This document shows positions 13,364 through 25,234 of a DNA stretch of 64,000 nt, one piece after another. Origin of the DNA: Isoetes taiwanensis (Eukaryota > Streptophyta > Lycopodiopsida > Isoetales > Isoetaceae). The stretch is from the NCBI GenBank assembly GCA_021234155.1, contig JAJEKV010000006.1, forward strand, positions 26,509,916 through 26,573,915. Direction: 5' to 3'. Below the pieces are notes generated by a model. The model was not told the origin of the DNA and ran no database searches. It was given only the letters and a program-made list of their open reading frames with translations. The position numbers were made by a program, and so were the translations under genes. Position 1 is the first letter of the stretch; each line of letters begins with the position of its first letter.

Positions 13364-13484
13364 TATTGAGAAGTTTGAAAACTTTCTCAACTAGTGGTTT
13401 GTAAAATTTATGAGGAAAACAAGTAACCCAATTCTATGTGTGTCATGTGTAATTCTATTCAAGCAATCAATTCAGAAATTTCTT

Positions 13485-13559
13485 TTATGGTGTGTGAGTC
13501 CCATTTTCAGTCCGAGTCCCAAAATTCAAGATTTGTCCCACTTTAATTAAATAGGACTT
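13485..13559 (-). repeat. Right TIR and subterminal repeats of element 1
   Basis: The terminal inverted repeat occupies about 13,533-13,559. Just inside it, three spaced copies of a TCCCA-containing motif (TGAGTCCCAT, CGAGTCCCAA, TTGTCCCAC) lie within about 50 bp. Subterminal direct repeats are commonly transposase-binding sites in DNA transposons; that role here is inference. Confidence 0.65.
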
Positions 13560-13563
13560 AAGT
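13560..13563. repeat. Target-site duplication of element 1, right (AAGT)
   Basis: It matches AAGT at 1,446-1,449. Confidence 0.6.
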
Positions 13564-14608
13564 GTGTTTTATACTACACCGAGGGACGCGGTCACAAATA
13601 ATATCTCTCGTTTATGGCCTCCCCGCGGTATAGGGGAGTGGCCTGGCGCTTATGACCAACGCGAAATAGAGAGCGCCAAAATAAAATGAAATAGAGTTTC
13701 CTGTAGATAGAAAAAAGCAAAGGCGCGAACCGAAGAAGCTCACTTCGATGATGGGCGAGCTTATACGAAAAAGGAGGTACATGACCTAGTCATAGTCTTG
13801 TTTTTATTATTTTGATATGGCGTTGATCTATCGATTTATGTCAAAGGCACCATGTGGTCAAGGAACCGGGCGCAATTTGCGAAAAGAAGGAGGCGATTGG
13901 TCAAAAGTCCCTAAACCACTTTTAATCTCCACAAGGAAGATATCAAGGTATTTTTATTTTTTTTTTTGTCATTCGCTCACTTTAACTTGTGATAATGTTG
14001 TGTGCCTTGCAATCGATTGCATTCGAACGCAAAGGATCCGCAAAGCAAACATAGAGCCCTCCGACAAAGCAACTAAAAGCACGCCGAAAGGCGCCTCATT
14101 TGGGCTCGGCGGCCGGGAAAGGGTTTCATTATAGATTCGTAAGAGCTATATTAGTTCACATTAATTTTAATAAGAACTTTAAAATGTCACTAGCTAATAC
14201 TCGCTATATTGTCATAGGAATATCTATACGGGTTTGCCCCTAACAAGCAAAGAAGTACAAGTAGCTACTTAACGTGGGAGTCGTTTATCCTCAGATCAAC
14301 AGCTATAATGACGAGGGAACTCTCCCAATTCGCTGGAATGCGGGGTGCGCTTGTAGAAAATTATTATAATTCTATGAACTACATTAATACCATATTCTTT
14401 TGGTTTTATAGGAAGCATGCGGATATGAATGAAGGTCTAGAGCATGACATGGGGCCTGGGCAGGCGAGGATCCGCAAACGTCCGGAGAGCCATCCAATCG
14501 CAACCGCATACCGGCCGGGTTTGAGGCGCCCTCTAACTACGCACTCGGATGACTACCCAATCCAATCAACTGAGAGAGTAGCTCTAGGCTAAAAGGGTGG
14601 ATACCCCT
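13564..14608. other. Intergenic sequence, no gene recognised
   Basis: Mixed-composition sequence. Open frames at 13,817-14,134 and 14,308-14,592 show no recognisable motif, splice sites or promoter. Confidence 0.4.
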
Positions 14609-14619
14609 CTTCACGAAGT

Positions 14620-14805
14620 CTTTTGTGATTATTTAAAAATATAAATACAATTCACTTTTGTGATTATTTAAAAAAATATAAATATAAAAATAATTTTGTG
14701 ACTATTTAAAAATATGAATATAAAAACACTTTTGTGATTATTTAAAAATATTTTTATATTTATATTTTTATATAAATATATTTTTTTTTTTTTTTTTTTT
14801 TTTTT
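14620..14805 (+). repeat. AT-rich minisatellite and poly-T
   Basis: Four degenerate copies of a roughly 45-bp unit built on TTTTGTGATTATTTAAAAATAT are followed by a T run at 14,781-14,805. Confidence 0.8.
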
Positions 14806-15315
14806 ACATCGCCGTCAGATGCGACGTGATCCACGTGGCTTTTTTTTTGCCACGCGGCTTTTATATACGCCGATTTTCAATTTTCCACGCAGGTATTCCA
14901 CGCATAACGCCGCATGCGACGATATACACGGGGCTTTTACGCGACGACGTATATTCCACGGTATATTCCACGCGGTATATTCCACGCGGTATATTCCACG
15001 GTTCCGTTCCACTGGCCACGCCGCATGCGACGATACACACGCGGCTTTCACCGCACGCTGCGGGATTTTGGTGATGTTCCACGGTATATTCCACGGTATT
15101 CCACGGTATATTTCACGCGTCACGCGTGCGACGCCCCGACGCCCGTGATCACGCTCCACGTCTGGCCCGCGCTGACGCCGCTAACGCCGTGATGCGACGA
15201 CGCGTGATGCGACGGTTCCAGACCGACGCCGCTGACGACGCCCGAAGCGACCGCCGACGTCAGCCGCGACGTCGCGCAGATAAAATGCGCAGACGTCGCT
15301 ATTGGCGTCGCTAAA
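14806..15315. repeat. GC-rich CACG / TATTCCACG repeat block
   Basis: Short direct repeats of TATTCCACG(C)GG cluster at 14,950-15,005 and 15,075-15,115. A longer unit, CGCCGCATGCGACGATA, recurs near 14,911 and 15,022. Composition changes sharply from the AT-rich left neighbour. Long open frames here are artefacts of the repeat. Confidence 0.7.
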
Positions 15316-15743
15316 TGACCCTTTTCTTGTTGTGAAAAGATGCTTTTAAGCACTTCCACATCCATCTAAAGAAACTTTAAAAGGGTTAAGATTCAACGTA
15401 GTTGTTACTTATAATAGAGATTAAGCATTGTTCTGCAAGAAAAGACTCAATCAAACTATTGAGAAGGAAAGGCACTTTGAGAGAGTGCTAAGAACTCGCA
15501 TTGCACGTCTTGCAAAACAATTCATTTTCTCTTTGCCTACATGTTATAAGCATCTACATTGTTTCTTGACAGTAAGGATCCATGTAGAGCATCACACACA
15601 TTTGAATAACATTCTGAAACAAAGAATGGCACCTTGCTGCATGCATGATTCCCCGCACTTACATGTATAAAACAATAAACTCTTATTCTATTTTCATTAT
15701 AGAAAGCTAAAACGAAAACCTTCACCTATTTCAAATATTCCAT
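15316..15743. other. No gene seen
   Basis: AT-rich spacer between the CACG block and the composite element. No motif recognised. Confidence 0.4.
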
Positions 15744-16741
15744 CGATCCGAGACATCGGATCGCCATTCTAGAATGGGACGAGCATGCATGTTTTGCATG
15801 CATGCGGGCGGCGCATGCCCGTTCTGGTTGGGAGTTCGCTATTTTAGGCGTGTTTCTGCTTCGACTTCTCATCGGCGCTTCCTCTTCTCTCTCAACAGTA
15901 CCTTATTCTCTTTGAATTATTTCCCAGGCAGGGGAGGGGCTTCTCCTTGCTTGGTTTGGCCAATTTGGCGTTTCTTTCTTCTTTGCCCTTTTCCCGCCTT
16001 TAGCCTTTCGTCCCGTGACCTTCGCCCTCGATCCTAGTTTGTTAAGGAAGTCCTTTGTATTCGTGCCATTTGTTGGTTTTATCGGAGTCCCATTCTAGAA
16101 TCCCATCAATCCGGTGACATCGGATCGCCATTCTAGAATGGGACGAGCATGCATGTTTTGCATGCATGCGGGCGCATGCCCGCTCCGCTTGGGAGTTCGC
16201 TATTTTAGGCGTGTTTCGCGCTTCGACTTCTCATCGGCTTCCTCCTCTCTCGCCAGCATCTTTATTCTCTTTGAACCCACCCTCCCCTTCTTTGTTATTG
16301 TATTTTTATCGCGGGCACGCCAGAATCAGCCCTCCACTCGAGGTTTGTTTTGTCTTGTTGTTTTGTTGGTGATGTGCAGTACGTTAGCGAAAGCGATCCG
16401 CTTCCGACTTTCCATTCGTGGGTTTTGGGAGCGATTTTATGCCTTTACGCTTGTCCAGCCCCTTGTCAAGGCTTATCACTAGGTTTTTCCTCGAAAACCC
16501 GAAAGGGCTGGGTTTTTAATCCCATTGATAAGCTTTCGGCAGTACACTAGCCCGCCTCTATTAGCATTGTATTTTGTTGGGGTCCAAATGATATAATTGA
16601 TTTTCCCTTTATTTTTTATGGGTAGTTCGCATGTGTGCGGCTACCCACTATCCACCATTGTAGAAAATCTGCTGAGATGAATGAGAAGCAAGTCTAAGTC
16701 TCGGGCGGTTTGTTGGTTTTATGCGAGTCCCATTCTAGAAT
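15744..16741 (+). mobile_element. Composite element, locus 1 (two TIR-bounded units)
   Basis: Two related units in tandem are each bounded by an exact inverted pair ATTCTAGAAT...GGGAC / GTCCC...ATTCTAGAAT. Unit A is 15,766-16,101 and unit B is 16,130-16,741. Each is preceded by a hairpin: CGATCCGA-GACA-TCGGATCG at 15,744-15,763 before A, and a decayed version at 16,110-16,127 before B. The inner ends begin GAGCATGCATG with RY-type CATGCATG repeats. The same two-unit plan is found at 54,245-59,155. No coding capacity was recognised, so the units look non-autonomous; the family is unknown to me. Confidence 0.6.
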
Positions 16742-17541
16742 ATGAGGACGTTAAAGAATCATGGGTCTAGTAGCTCTGCCAGGAAACCTATGAAGTGCAT
16801 TTTAAAATACATAAGACAAAACTGATGGATCAGCTTTGAGGACCATGCCGCCCCTGAAAACCGCTGGACCTGTCTATGCCGGACCTCGTTGCCACTACCA
16901 GACAAAAAAAAAAACGTAAAAGTACTGTAGCTCAAAAACATTCCTGCCCAGCATCAAGAAAATTCTCCCGCATGGTGGAAAGGGAATGACCGTACATGCG
17001 GTGTTTCAGGCACGCAACCCAACACCTTTCCATTTTAATAAAGAAGATTAAAATGCAAAATTTATATGAATATCTATGATCATTTTGTTTCGATTCCACA
17101 AATCTTCATCTAAGATGGAACATATATATGGCTAATTTAATTTGTCATCTTTGATTTGTTACAATGACTCTTTATTTGCAGGTGCATGTATCCATGCTTC
17201 TCCATTTTTTTATTAGCTCCTTATGCCCATGGCACTGCCATATGGCATGACGTACTATCTATCTATTAATCATGACCATGATTGCTTCGTATATTGAAAG
17301 TGGACATGCCAATGTTTTAGCGAATGAACCAGAATCATATGCAACAAAACAATACAAGGTTCTTCAATATTGTTTAAGCATATTCATGTCTTCAAAGACT
17401 AGAGCAATACATGTAGCATGCATTATTAAATAAATTCGATTTTGACTCCTTAGACTCCTACAACCTATACAAACTGTCATAGCTTAGTTAAACATTCATA
17501 GGTTTTGAAATTATGCCAGCAACGCTGGGCACCATAACTAG
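16742..17541 (+). mobile_element. Helitron 3' fragment
   Basis: It ends with the family hairpin GCCAGCAACGCTGGGC (one C lost), an 11-nt spacer region and CTAG at 17,538-17,541, a Helitron-type 3' terminus. No matching 5' end (TC followed by TATATTATAA) is visible between 16,742 and here, so the upstream limit given is only the end of the neighbouring element. Confidence 0.5.
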
Positions 17542-18004
17542 TCTTATATCCTATATTATAAAATTATAGTGTTTGTCCGTCGTGCATGTCGCCCTAAATC
17601 GGACGGCGCGGATCATTTCGGCCTAGATCTAACGGATTAGGATCAGTTCTTCGATCTATGTCCACTTCGGCGCTGCCAGCGACCTGCCATAACAAGGAGA
17701 GCTAAAATATCTGCTTTCCATTCATTTGTATACTCCTTGAATCAAGCTTTCTATTGCTTCCGGTTTTTTGCTATGGCATAGGTTTTGTTCCTTCGGCCCT
17801 GTTCGACAGCAGAGTGCCTATTTGATTTCGAGTTTAGGCATGAAGGCAGGTAACTGCCGGCCCAGATATGGGATAAGATAACTCTGGTTGGGCGATCTAA
17901 AACCAGTCTCTGTCTTGCTCAACACCACAGAACCATGGTAAGGCTTGAAGATCTGGGCAAAATGCCCCTTCTCACCCATATGAGCTTGGATTCTTCCATC
18001 TTAA

Positions 18005-18480
18005 TCACAGGTACAAACCCTTCTTCGTTTTTCTATTTCTGTGAAATTTCATGTAAGTTGATGCATTGTAGCTATGAGATTTGGCAGCCCATGGCGAAAA
18101 GCCATAGAGCAGGGAGCAGCCAAAACAGGGGCAGCCGGATTGAGCCAAGGGGCTGCCGAAATTTCCAAAGGGGCAACTGGGGTAACTGGGATTTTGCACA
18201 GGAGCAGCTGTATTAGCGGAGGCAGCCGGATTCTAAGCCAAGGCAGTCGGATTCTGAGCCAAGGCAGCCAGATTTTGATGTGGGCGGGCTGCTGGGCCAT
18301 GAAATCCGGAGGAAATCCGAAGATTTCGAGCAGAAGAAGCGGTGGCATGAGCAAAGGCGGCTGGGTTTTGAGCAGAGGCAGCCGGATTTGGAGCATGGGC
18401 ACCCGGATTTGCATGGGCACCCAATGATTTACTCATGCTTGGTTTTCTGCCTATAGAAGTGTTGCAGGCCTGAAGCACAA
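18005..18480 (-). pseudogene. Captured exon with NPAA repeats
   Basis: One minus-strand frame runs about 157 codons with a single stop at 18,233-18,235 (CAG to TAG in context). It is low-complexity, with repeated NPAA-type units (for example AQNPAAFAHA, LAALAQNPTA), then NPSYPSCPFGNFGSP and a cysteine-containing tail. The regular repeat argues that this frame was once translated. It resembles Pro/Ala/Asn-rich linkers of RNA-binding or coactivator proteins, but I cannot name a family. Its position inside Helitron A suggests gene capture. The same DNA is also open on the + strand. Confidence 0.35.
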
Positions 18481-19555
18481 AATATGCAGCACTCGAGCAG
18501 GTATAGAGCTCAGCCAGCTTTGCATCCAGGCAGCGCTTTAAGCTGTGGCTAATGTCCTGTTTCTCATTCTCAACTTAATTCATTTGAAGGTACATCTACT
18601 TGCTCTTGGAAACATCTTTCTGGCATTTTTGTAAAGTCTACCGAATTGAAAGTAAAGTGGGGATGCGCTTTTATGTCTAGCTGTAAATGATGTGTTTGTG
18701 ATGAGAGCTTGGTGGAAGTTAGTGTTGTTCATTTCACCGTATTATTTTTGCTGGTGACTAACATTTAGCATCTGACAGGGGATTTTGTGGTGTGGATCTT
18801 GGTGTGGAAGCGATTGCTCTATCATCCAACACACTCTGATGCTTACAAATCGGTTTGTGCTTGAAACCTGTGGGAAATGGTTTAGTGTTTTTGAAGCTTA
18901 AATAGCTACTATCCTACTCTTAACTTAGATTTTAACTTAGAGTTTATTTAAATGATGGATGTGGGATGTTGAGATCGTCAACACTGCAATGGAAAGAGAA
19001 TTCTGATATTAACTTTATGGCAGAAAAAATTGGGTATGATTATTTTACAGGAAAACAGACATCATACGTGGGAAAACGTGTAAAGTGGGTGGATTTTCCA
19101 GCTTGACGTTTACCTCAGGTGAACCTTACTAGATTGGTGTTTGCACTATTCAAGTAGCTAGCATAGTAGGTGGAAACATAGGACCAATCGGTGCATGTGG
19201 CTTAGCAGGAGAGAGGTAGTGTCTTACAATTTTGAAGGGGGATTTTGATTCGATACATGCTTTAAGGCCTTCTACGGTTTTGGTTCTGGTGGATACTACA
19301 ATATGAAATGCCTTCCATCTAACCGATTGAATTTCTGAAACCTGACAAATTTTGCAGAAGAATCTAGCTATGATTCTTGATGTGCCTTTACTTGGTTTAT
19401 TTGCATTGTGAGTGATGCATTTCTTTTCGTCATAGTACTAAGAGGGTGGCTTTTGATTTCAGATGTGAATATAATATTATGCAACTTTGACATGCTTTTT
19501 CAAACAAGCAATTGAGAATCATTTGCCAAAAGGTAATGTTTTCTGACCCCTCAAG

Positions 19556-19612
19556 TTGTCATATTGCTTTTAATATTGTCATATTGCTTTTAATATTGTC
19601 ATATTGCTTTTG
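19556..19612 (+). repeat. 19-bp tandem triplicate
   Basis: TGTCATATTGCTTTTAATA occurs three times in a row, the last copy diverging at its end. Confidence 0.85.
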
Positions 19613-20750
19613 GGGTTTGTACTTTTCAGTTAAATTGCTCTTAAGAAGTTCCACTGGAGCAGAAAATATGTTTTTGGATGCCATTGTTGAAGAAAAACCC
19701 CATAGAGAAAGCCAAGAATGCCAAGATGAGAACTAAAACCAAAAGCCAATTTTATTTTCCTTTACATCTAATCCACAGCAGAGATGTGCTACTGCAATAG
19801 GTCTCTTCAAGTGATGAACTAAATGTGCTTTTCTGACTTACAAGTTATTCATTTACAGAGGAGGAAATAGTCAATATGGTATGAAAGGGGTGTTGTGCAT
19901 AATCGCTCAGAGGGATGATATTTATTTTTGAATTTGCTGTAAAAGCTTGAAATGCTGCTCTATAGTAGTGCAAATCACATGAAAGCATTCCTTGATAGAG
20001 AATTTGGATGGATTGAACTCATTATATATAATGACTCTATTGTGATAGAGTTTTTAAAGGGCTGATTCATATGGATTCAAAGCTGTGATAGGTGAAAATG
20101 ATTGTTTGCAATTCATATCTTTTTGAACATTTGGGTGCTTTAAGTTGGGCACACAATGGCACAATGAGTGATTAGGTCTTTAGTACAACATTCAAAGCCT
20201 TTCTTACTCGATAAAAAGTAACCAATCTATTGTAGATGGCCCAAATTACAAATATGCAACTTTGTTGAAAGAACACATAGCTGCTCCAACATCTTCTTAT
20301 TGAGTTCTTGGTTTTAAAGTTAGATATAAAAGAGGATCAAGATGCAATCACAACAATGACTAATAGAAAAGAAACATGCACTTTTTATGTCTAATAATAT
20401 GTATTGTAAATCTACAATAAACAATCTTGGATAGAATACAAAGATTCCCCTTTCTTTTTTTTTGAATCAACGTGCATCAAGTGATAGTGCGCCAACATAG
20501 ACATAAATGTATTAGAAAGTAGAGCAATGGAATCTTTTCTTTGACTCGCTAACACTTCTTCTGAAATAAATATGCAATCCCTTGAGGAGGAAGGATGGAC
20601 AGATAATTTTGCATTGCATTCCTAATTCTAATTCTATAGATGAAATGCTTGACAATTAATAGATGAAGTCCGTATAATTGAAGGTGTCAAACTACAAGAA
20701 TTCTCAATGCTCATCCAACTTAGGCCCAGCAACGCTGGGCATTTTTCTAG

Positions 20751-23576
20751 TTATATTATAATGTTATTGTGTAAGTGTTGGACCCAGCCCTAATTTTAAC
20801 GGCCCAGATTCGACCAAACCAATGGTGATGATAATGCCACGTCACAAAGTTTTGAATGGCGCCTGCTGCATTCCTCCAGTGGTATCCACATGCACGCCAC
20901 AGGTGGAACGGCACTGCTAAGTTCGACAGCTTCTTCAGTAGATTTATGCTCTGATGCAGAAGATCTGTGTTCAGATTTTATGCTGGGATGGTCTTCGTCT
21001 CTCTGTTTCAAGATTTGGTTGAAAATTTGGACAGTCCAGATAGCCCTTTTCTTCTTGCTTTAGTGATTTAGGGGTTCTTTAGTGATGGAAGAGCAGGCCA
21101 AGGTTTGCAACACCCATCGCGGCAAAGCTCGGCGTCACTATCCTCTTTAAAGCACCTTTCGCTTCTTCAAGTTCGGCTCCACAGGATTCGAATGGAGCTT
21201 GGGATGGCACACACTCTTGATGATTCATATCTAAATCCACAGGGCCAATTTCATGCCTGAATGGCTTTCTAGCAGATCTCTCACAACTGTAAGGCGACGA
21301 ATTGCTGCGTTGGCTTCTAAGGTGCATTCTCTGTTAGCCTAGGGTTTAATCTTCATTAGGCATGAGTTTAAATTCTGTATGTTTGTTGAACGTTCTTTAA
21401 GACATCTGGGATTCTCCTTGCGAATCACCATTCAATCACATAGATTGAATACACAAATTGTCAAACACGTCGTCATCTATGAAAGTTATTTTGATGTTTG
21501 GTAGGCAGCTACCAATACTACTGCACTAGGGTGATGCTTTGGAGTATTGTGCCTTCTTAAATGTTCTTTACATTTTACAAATCACAGATAAAGCATTAAG
21601 CTTCAAACACTGCTTACATGTGGATGAAATTTTCTGCAGTAGAGTTGCATGTTCATGCTGCTTCTATTTCACGGTAATTTTAAGCCAGTTTACAATGCGA
21701 TGGAGATGGAAGTTGGAGGTGAGAAGAATATCCCAAAGCATAGTGCAGCAGCAATGTTCTGTGGTGTAGGCCTTCAGGTAATTAATTTATTGACAGTATT
21801 ATGCAAGCAAATTCGTGTCATGGAATTGCAAATACATGTTCTTGATGCCAAAACGTCGCCAATATTTTTATGAGATTTAGAAAAGCTGTAAGGAACAGAT
21901 AGAAACCTGACAGGAACTGATGCTCATGTGTGTGATCCCCTTGGAAACCTATAAAATTCAGGACCTATACATGTTTGTTGTGGCCAACGTCATTATCTGA
22001 AGATTTCAAAACCACCGCCATAAGGCTTTGGATGGGCATACATGGTGTGCATTATCTTCTATTGGAAAAGGCTTCAGAAAAGCTTTGTCATATCATCAAA
22101 GCCAACAATGGACCAACAATGTTTATCGGCTCGCCACAAGTCGTTAGCACTTTTAGACACTTTGGGAGTTGTCCAATGTGTCTGACATTCTTTCACTTGC
22201 AGGAGATCATTTGAGTAGGTTCAACAACTATTCAAGTTTTGAAAGGAGGTTTGTTTTCTAAAGAATAAAATCATAAATTGGAGGGCCTCAAGACCTTGAT
22301 CCGAAAGCAAATGCTTTCACAAAGCCGATAGTTTTAGTTTTATACACAAAGGATTTGATATCGCATGAACATGCTATCATGTCGGCCAAAGCATCAAAAG
22401 ATAAAGCATATTATGCTCAAAACATAGTTGAAAAATGAATGCAACATGGATAATGTAAGGTACGTCTATCAAGCTTATGGCAAATGGTTTCATTGGCGAT
22501 TTGTTGTTTGTTGTCAGGCAATAGATCCCACTGCTATGATGCCATATCAATACAATAAAAGGTTTCGTTTGATGATTGATAGGTACTGCATATAGGAGAA
22601 AAACAAATCTTATGGGGCCCAAAAGGAACAAAATGTGCCGCATCAATAGCATGCTCACCTATGATGCCATACTTTTTCATCTAATTCTAAGACGAAACAT
22701 GATATAATAGATGCTTTTTTTTTGTAAATTCAAAAATTTTCATCAAGGGTTGGTTTTCATGTTCTTGCCTTATCAGGCAATTTTGATTGATCTTATTCCT
22801 GAGCAAGCTGAGAAAAACAATTCACAAGGGGCCCAAAATGGAATAGAAAATTTCTGCACCCATAACATGCTAAGCTATGGTATCATTTCATTTTTTAAAC
22901 TTGAGGCCAAACGTGATACAATTGATGCTTTTTTGATGTAGATCCTTTGTCTTTTTCTACATTCTTCTGCAAAATTTCCTAATGCAAGGTGTAGAAACTA
23001 TAAAAGGCATGCATCTCAGAATAAATCACCAAAAAATGACTCAATGGCTTCACTGTACTCAGCATTGTCTAGATGAACTGTAGTGCCCACCATTCTCAAG
23101 CGCTTGAGAAAAGCTTTGTCAATGTTTTCAGAAACTTGAAAGCATTTTGACCTCTTTCTACAACATTCAAGACCCATTCATTTTTAGAGTTTGGAGGAGG
23201 AAATTATTTTTCTAACGCCTGCCATCTATTGTGTACAAAGTGTGCATGGTGTTATACAAAGGTAAAAAAATACAAAGGTAAAAAAAAAGTTCTGTCTTTT
23301 AAATATCAACTCTGGAACGTCATAGAACGTTTTAATTGCTTTAATCCTGATGTTGTTTTGAATCACTCGAGGGGGTGATTGCTTTAATCCTGATGTTGTT
23401 TTGAACTACTCGAGGGGGTGATGTAAATATTACATTGGCATAAAAGATCTATTTACAATACTGCGGAAAATGTATGATTAATAAGCTCAAGAAATAAGTA
23501 AAGTATGCCCCCAGCAAGTTCCATTGGATTGTACACCTTACCAAATTATGCCCATCAATGCTGGGCATTGTAACTA
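20751..23576 (+). mobile_element. Non-autonomous Helitron B
   Basis: It begins TTATATTATAATG directly after the CTAG of Helitron A; its leading TC is missing. The next 35 bases match the start of Helitron F at 54,835. It ends with a decayed hairpin GCCCATCAATGCTGGGC and CTA at 23,574-23,576. It shares an internal segment at about 21,090-21,370 with Helitron D (about 24,870-25,130). Open frames at 20,796-21,011 and 21,079-21,327 on the minus strand were not recognised. Confidence 0.7.
23337..23422 (+). repeat. 43-bp tandem duplication
   Basis: Two adjacent copies contain TTGCTTTAATCCTGATGTTG and ACTCGAGGGGGTGAT. Confidence 0.8.
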
Positions 23577-24603
23577 TCCTATATATTATAATGTTATCCA
23601 ATATGTTCCGTTTTCCATCACACCATAGATTGGGCGGCTAAGATTAAATCACGCCATGTCGCATTCGTCTCATTCCTTTTTTTCTCCTTTCATGTCCTCC
23701 TTGGCATCGCAGCTGAGTAGAAGCTCCACTTAGAAGAACCGTGGTTGCTGCTCAAAGTCTCTGATTTGAAGAACCATGATTGCCGTGATGCGCTTCAAGC
23801 AAGTAGGGCTTGCATATAAAGGAAGCCAGGGCCAAAACCAGGTTTTTCCATAGGCCATGGTTGGCCTTGAAATTTGCAAGGCCGAGTCCTAGCGGTCTAT
23901 ACAAAATTCCATGGCAATTGGAGCTCTCAGTTGGGAGCTTCGATTCATAAAGCCGGTCGGGGAAGGAGAACAACTTTGTTGATCCAAATGGGTGGGGGAG
24001 TCAGGATCCTGTTATAAGCCACCCTTATATTAAAGGGTGTACTTCCCGTAGCTAAGATACGCACTATACCATACCATTTTGTTCAAGCATTTTGTTTGCC
24101 TTGCAAATTGCACGACTTCACTTCCAAAACTCACAGTGGTTTAAACTTTTGTATCTATTGTAGGCGTAGAAAAGGCAGCCAAATGTCTAAACCATCTACA
24201 TGCATTATGAAAATCACAATTCACAAGAGAAACAAAACGTGGAGATCTGGTAATGTAGCAAAACATCAAAAGAGAAACATAGCAAATTGTAAATCTATTA
24301 AATTTTAAATGATGTCTCATATGTTTCACAAAGGGTTAGTTAGCATTATCGTATGCTTACTATATCCATGCATCCTATGAGAATAGCTTTGTAAGTTTCT
24401 TATATTACACCCATTATAACGTGTATGTTGAATAATAAATTCCCAACGTTGCATATTAGAACGAAGAAGCTCAAAAGTTTATAATATATTCCAAGTGAAG
24501 CCTATCTCAAGATTTCAAAGTTAGTTTATATCTCATTGTTTACTTCTCTATGATCATCTACGTATATCCGACTTATGCCCAGCAACGGTGGGCACTATTA
24601 CTA
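23577..24603 (+). mobile_element. Non-autonomous Helitron C (1.0 kb)
   Basis: It starts TCCTATATATTATAATG immediately after the CTA end of Helitron B. It ends with GCCCAGCAACGGTGGGC and CTA at 24,601-24,603. It is the shortest of the array. No captured gene recognised. Confidence 0.65.
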
Positions 24604-25234
24604 TTATTATAATATTTTAGTGCCACGCCCTAAATCGGACAGTTTTTATTCATTGGTGCCACATGACATACCTTTTCTTAGGGTTTTTTCTTACGGCTGG
24701 AATCCTCTGGGTGTTGTTGTGATGCATGCTATTTCTAACTTGCATGCAGATCGGGCTCTGCAATAGCCCAATATAAAATTATAATAAGCATGCAGATCGG
24801 GCTCTGCAATAGCCGAATATAAAATTATAATAATAATAATCATCTCTAGCGTTTTAGGCTTCCTCAGCTATGGCAGAGTGGGAAGGTCTGCAACAAACAT
24901 CGAGGCATCACCATCCGGTTCAAGGCACCATTCGCTTCTTCGAATTCGGCTTCACACCACACTATGGATGATTCATATATGAATCCACAGGGCCGAATTC
25001 ATGCCTGAGTGGCTTTCTAGCTGATGTTCCTCACAGCTGCAAGGCAATCCGTTGTTGCGTTGGCTTCTAAGGTGCTTTTGCTAACCCCAGGCTTTAATCT
25101 TCATTAGGCATGAGTTTACCTTCTGTATGTTTGCTCTGAAGGCATCACCTTACTATACCAGCCACTGTGATAAGAAGATCATTAAAGGTTTTCTACAGTT
25201 TGGATTCGCCCCACATCTCCGCTTTGACATTTCT

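Larger units (their letters stand above)
1450..13559 (+). mobile_element. Large TIR DNA transposon, element 1 (12.1 kb)
   Basis: This is a long terminal-inverted-repeat transposon. The left end AAGTCGGATTTAATTAAAGT and the reverse complement of the right end agree at 24 of the first 28 positions, and a 4-bp AAGT repeat flanks the whole. The right half holds a decayed + strand transposase. The left half holds minus-strand coding-like sequence, a dispersed palindrome and degenerate tandem repeats. Element 2 at 32,893-43,350 has the same polarity and layout. The ends are visible in the sequence; assigning one family to both rests on similar ends and shared transposase motifs. The transposase resembles what I recall as the plant DUF7869 family, but I do not know a superfamily with this combination of ends and 4-bp duplication. 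Confidence 0.7.
17542..20750 (+). mobile_element. Non-autonomous Helitron A
   Basis: The 5' end starts TC directly after the CTAG of the preceding element (an alternative start is TCCTATATTATAA at 17,549). The 3' end has GCCCAGCAACGCTGGGC and CTAG at 20,747-20,750. Near the 5' end it shares CGCCCTAAATCGGACGG with Helitrons D and E. No Rep or helicase coding is present. It contains an alanine/proline-repeat open frame on the minus strand and a 19-bp triplicate at 19,556-19,612. Confidence 0.75.

Noticed and set aside
14806-15315. CpG-island promoter or coding region
   Set aside because: The GC-rich block is made of short CACG/TATTCCACG repeats, and the open frames on both strands follow from the repeat.
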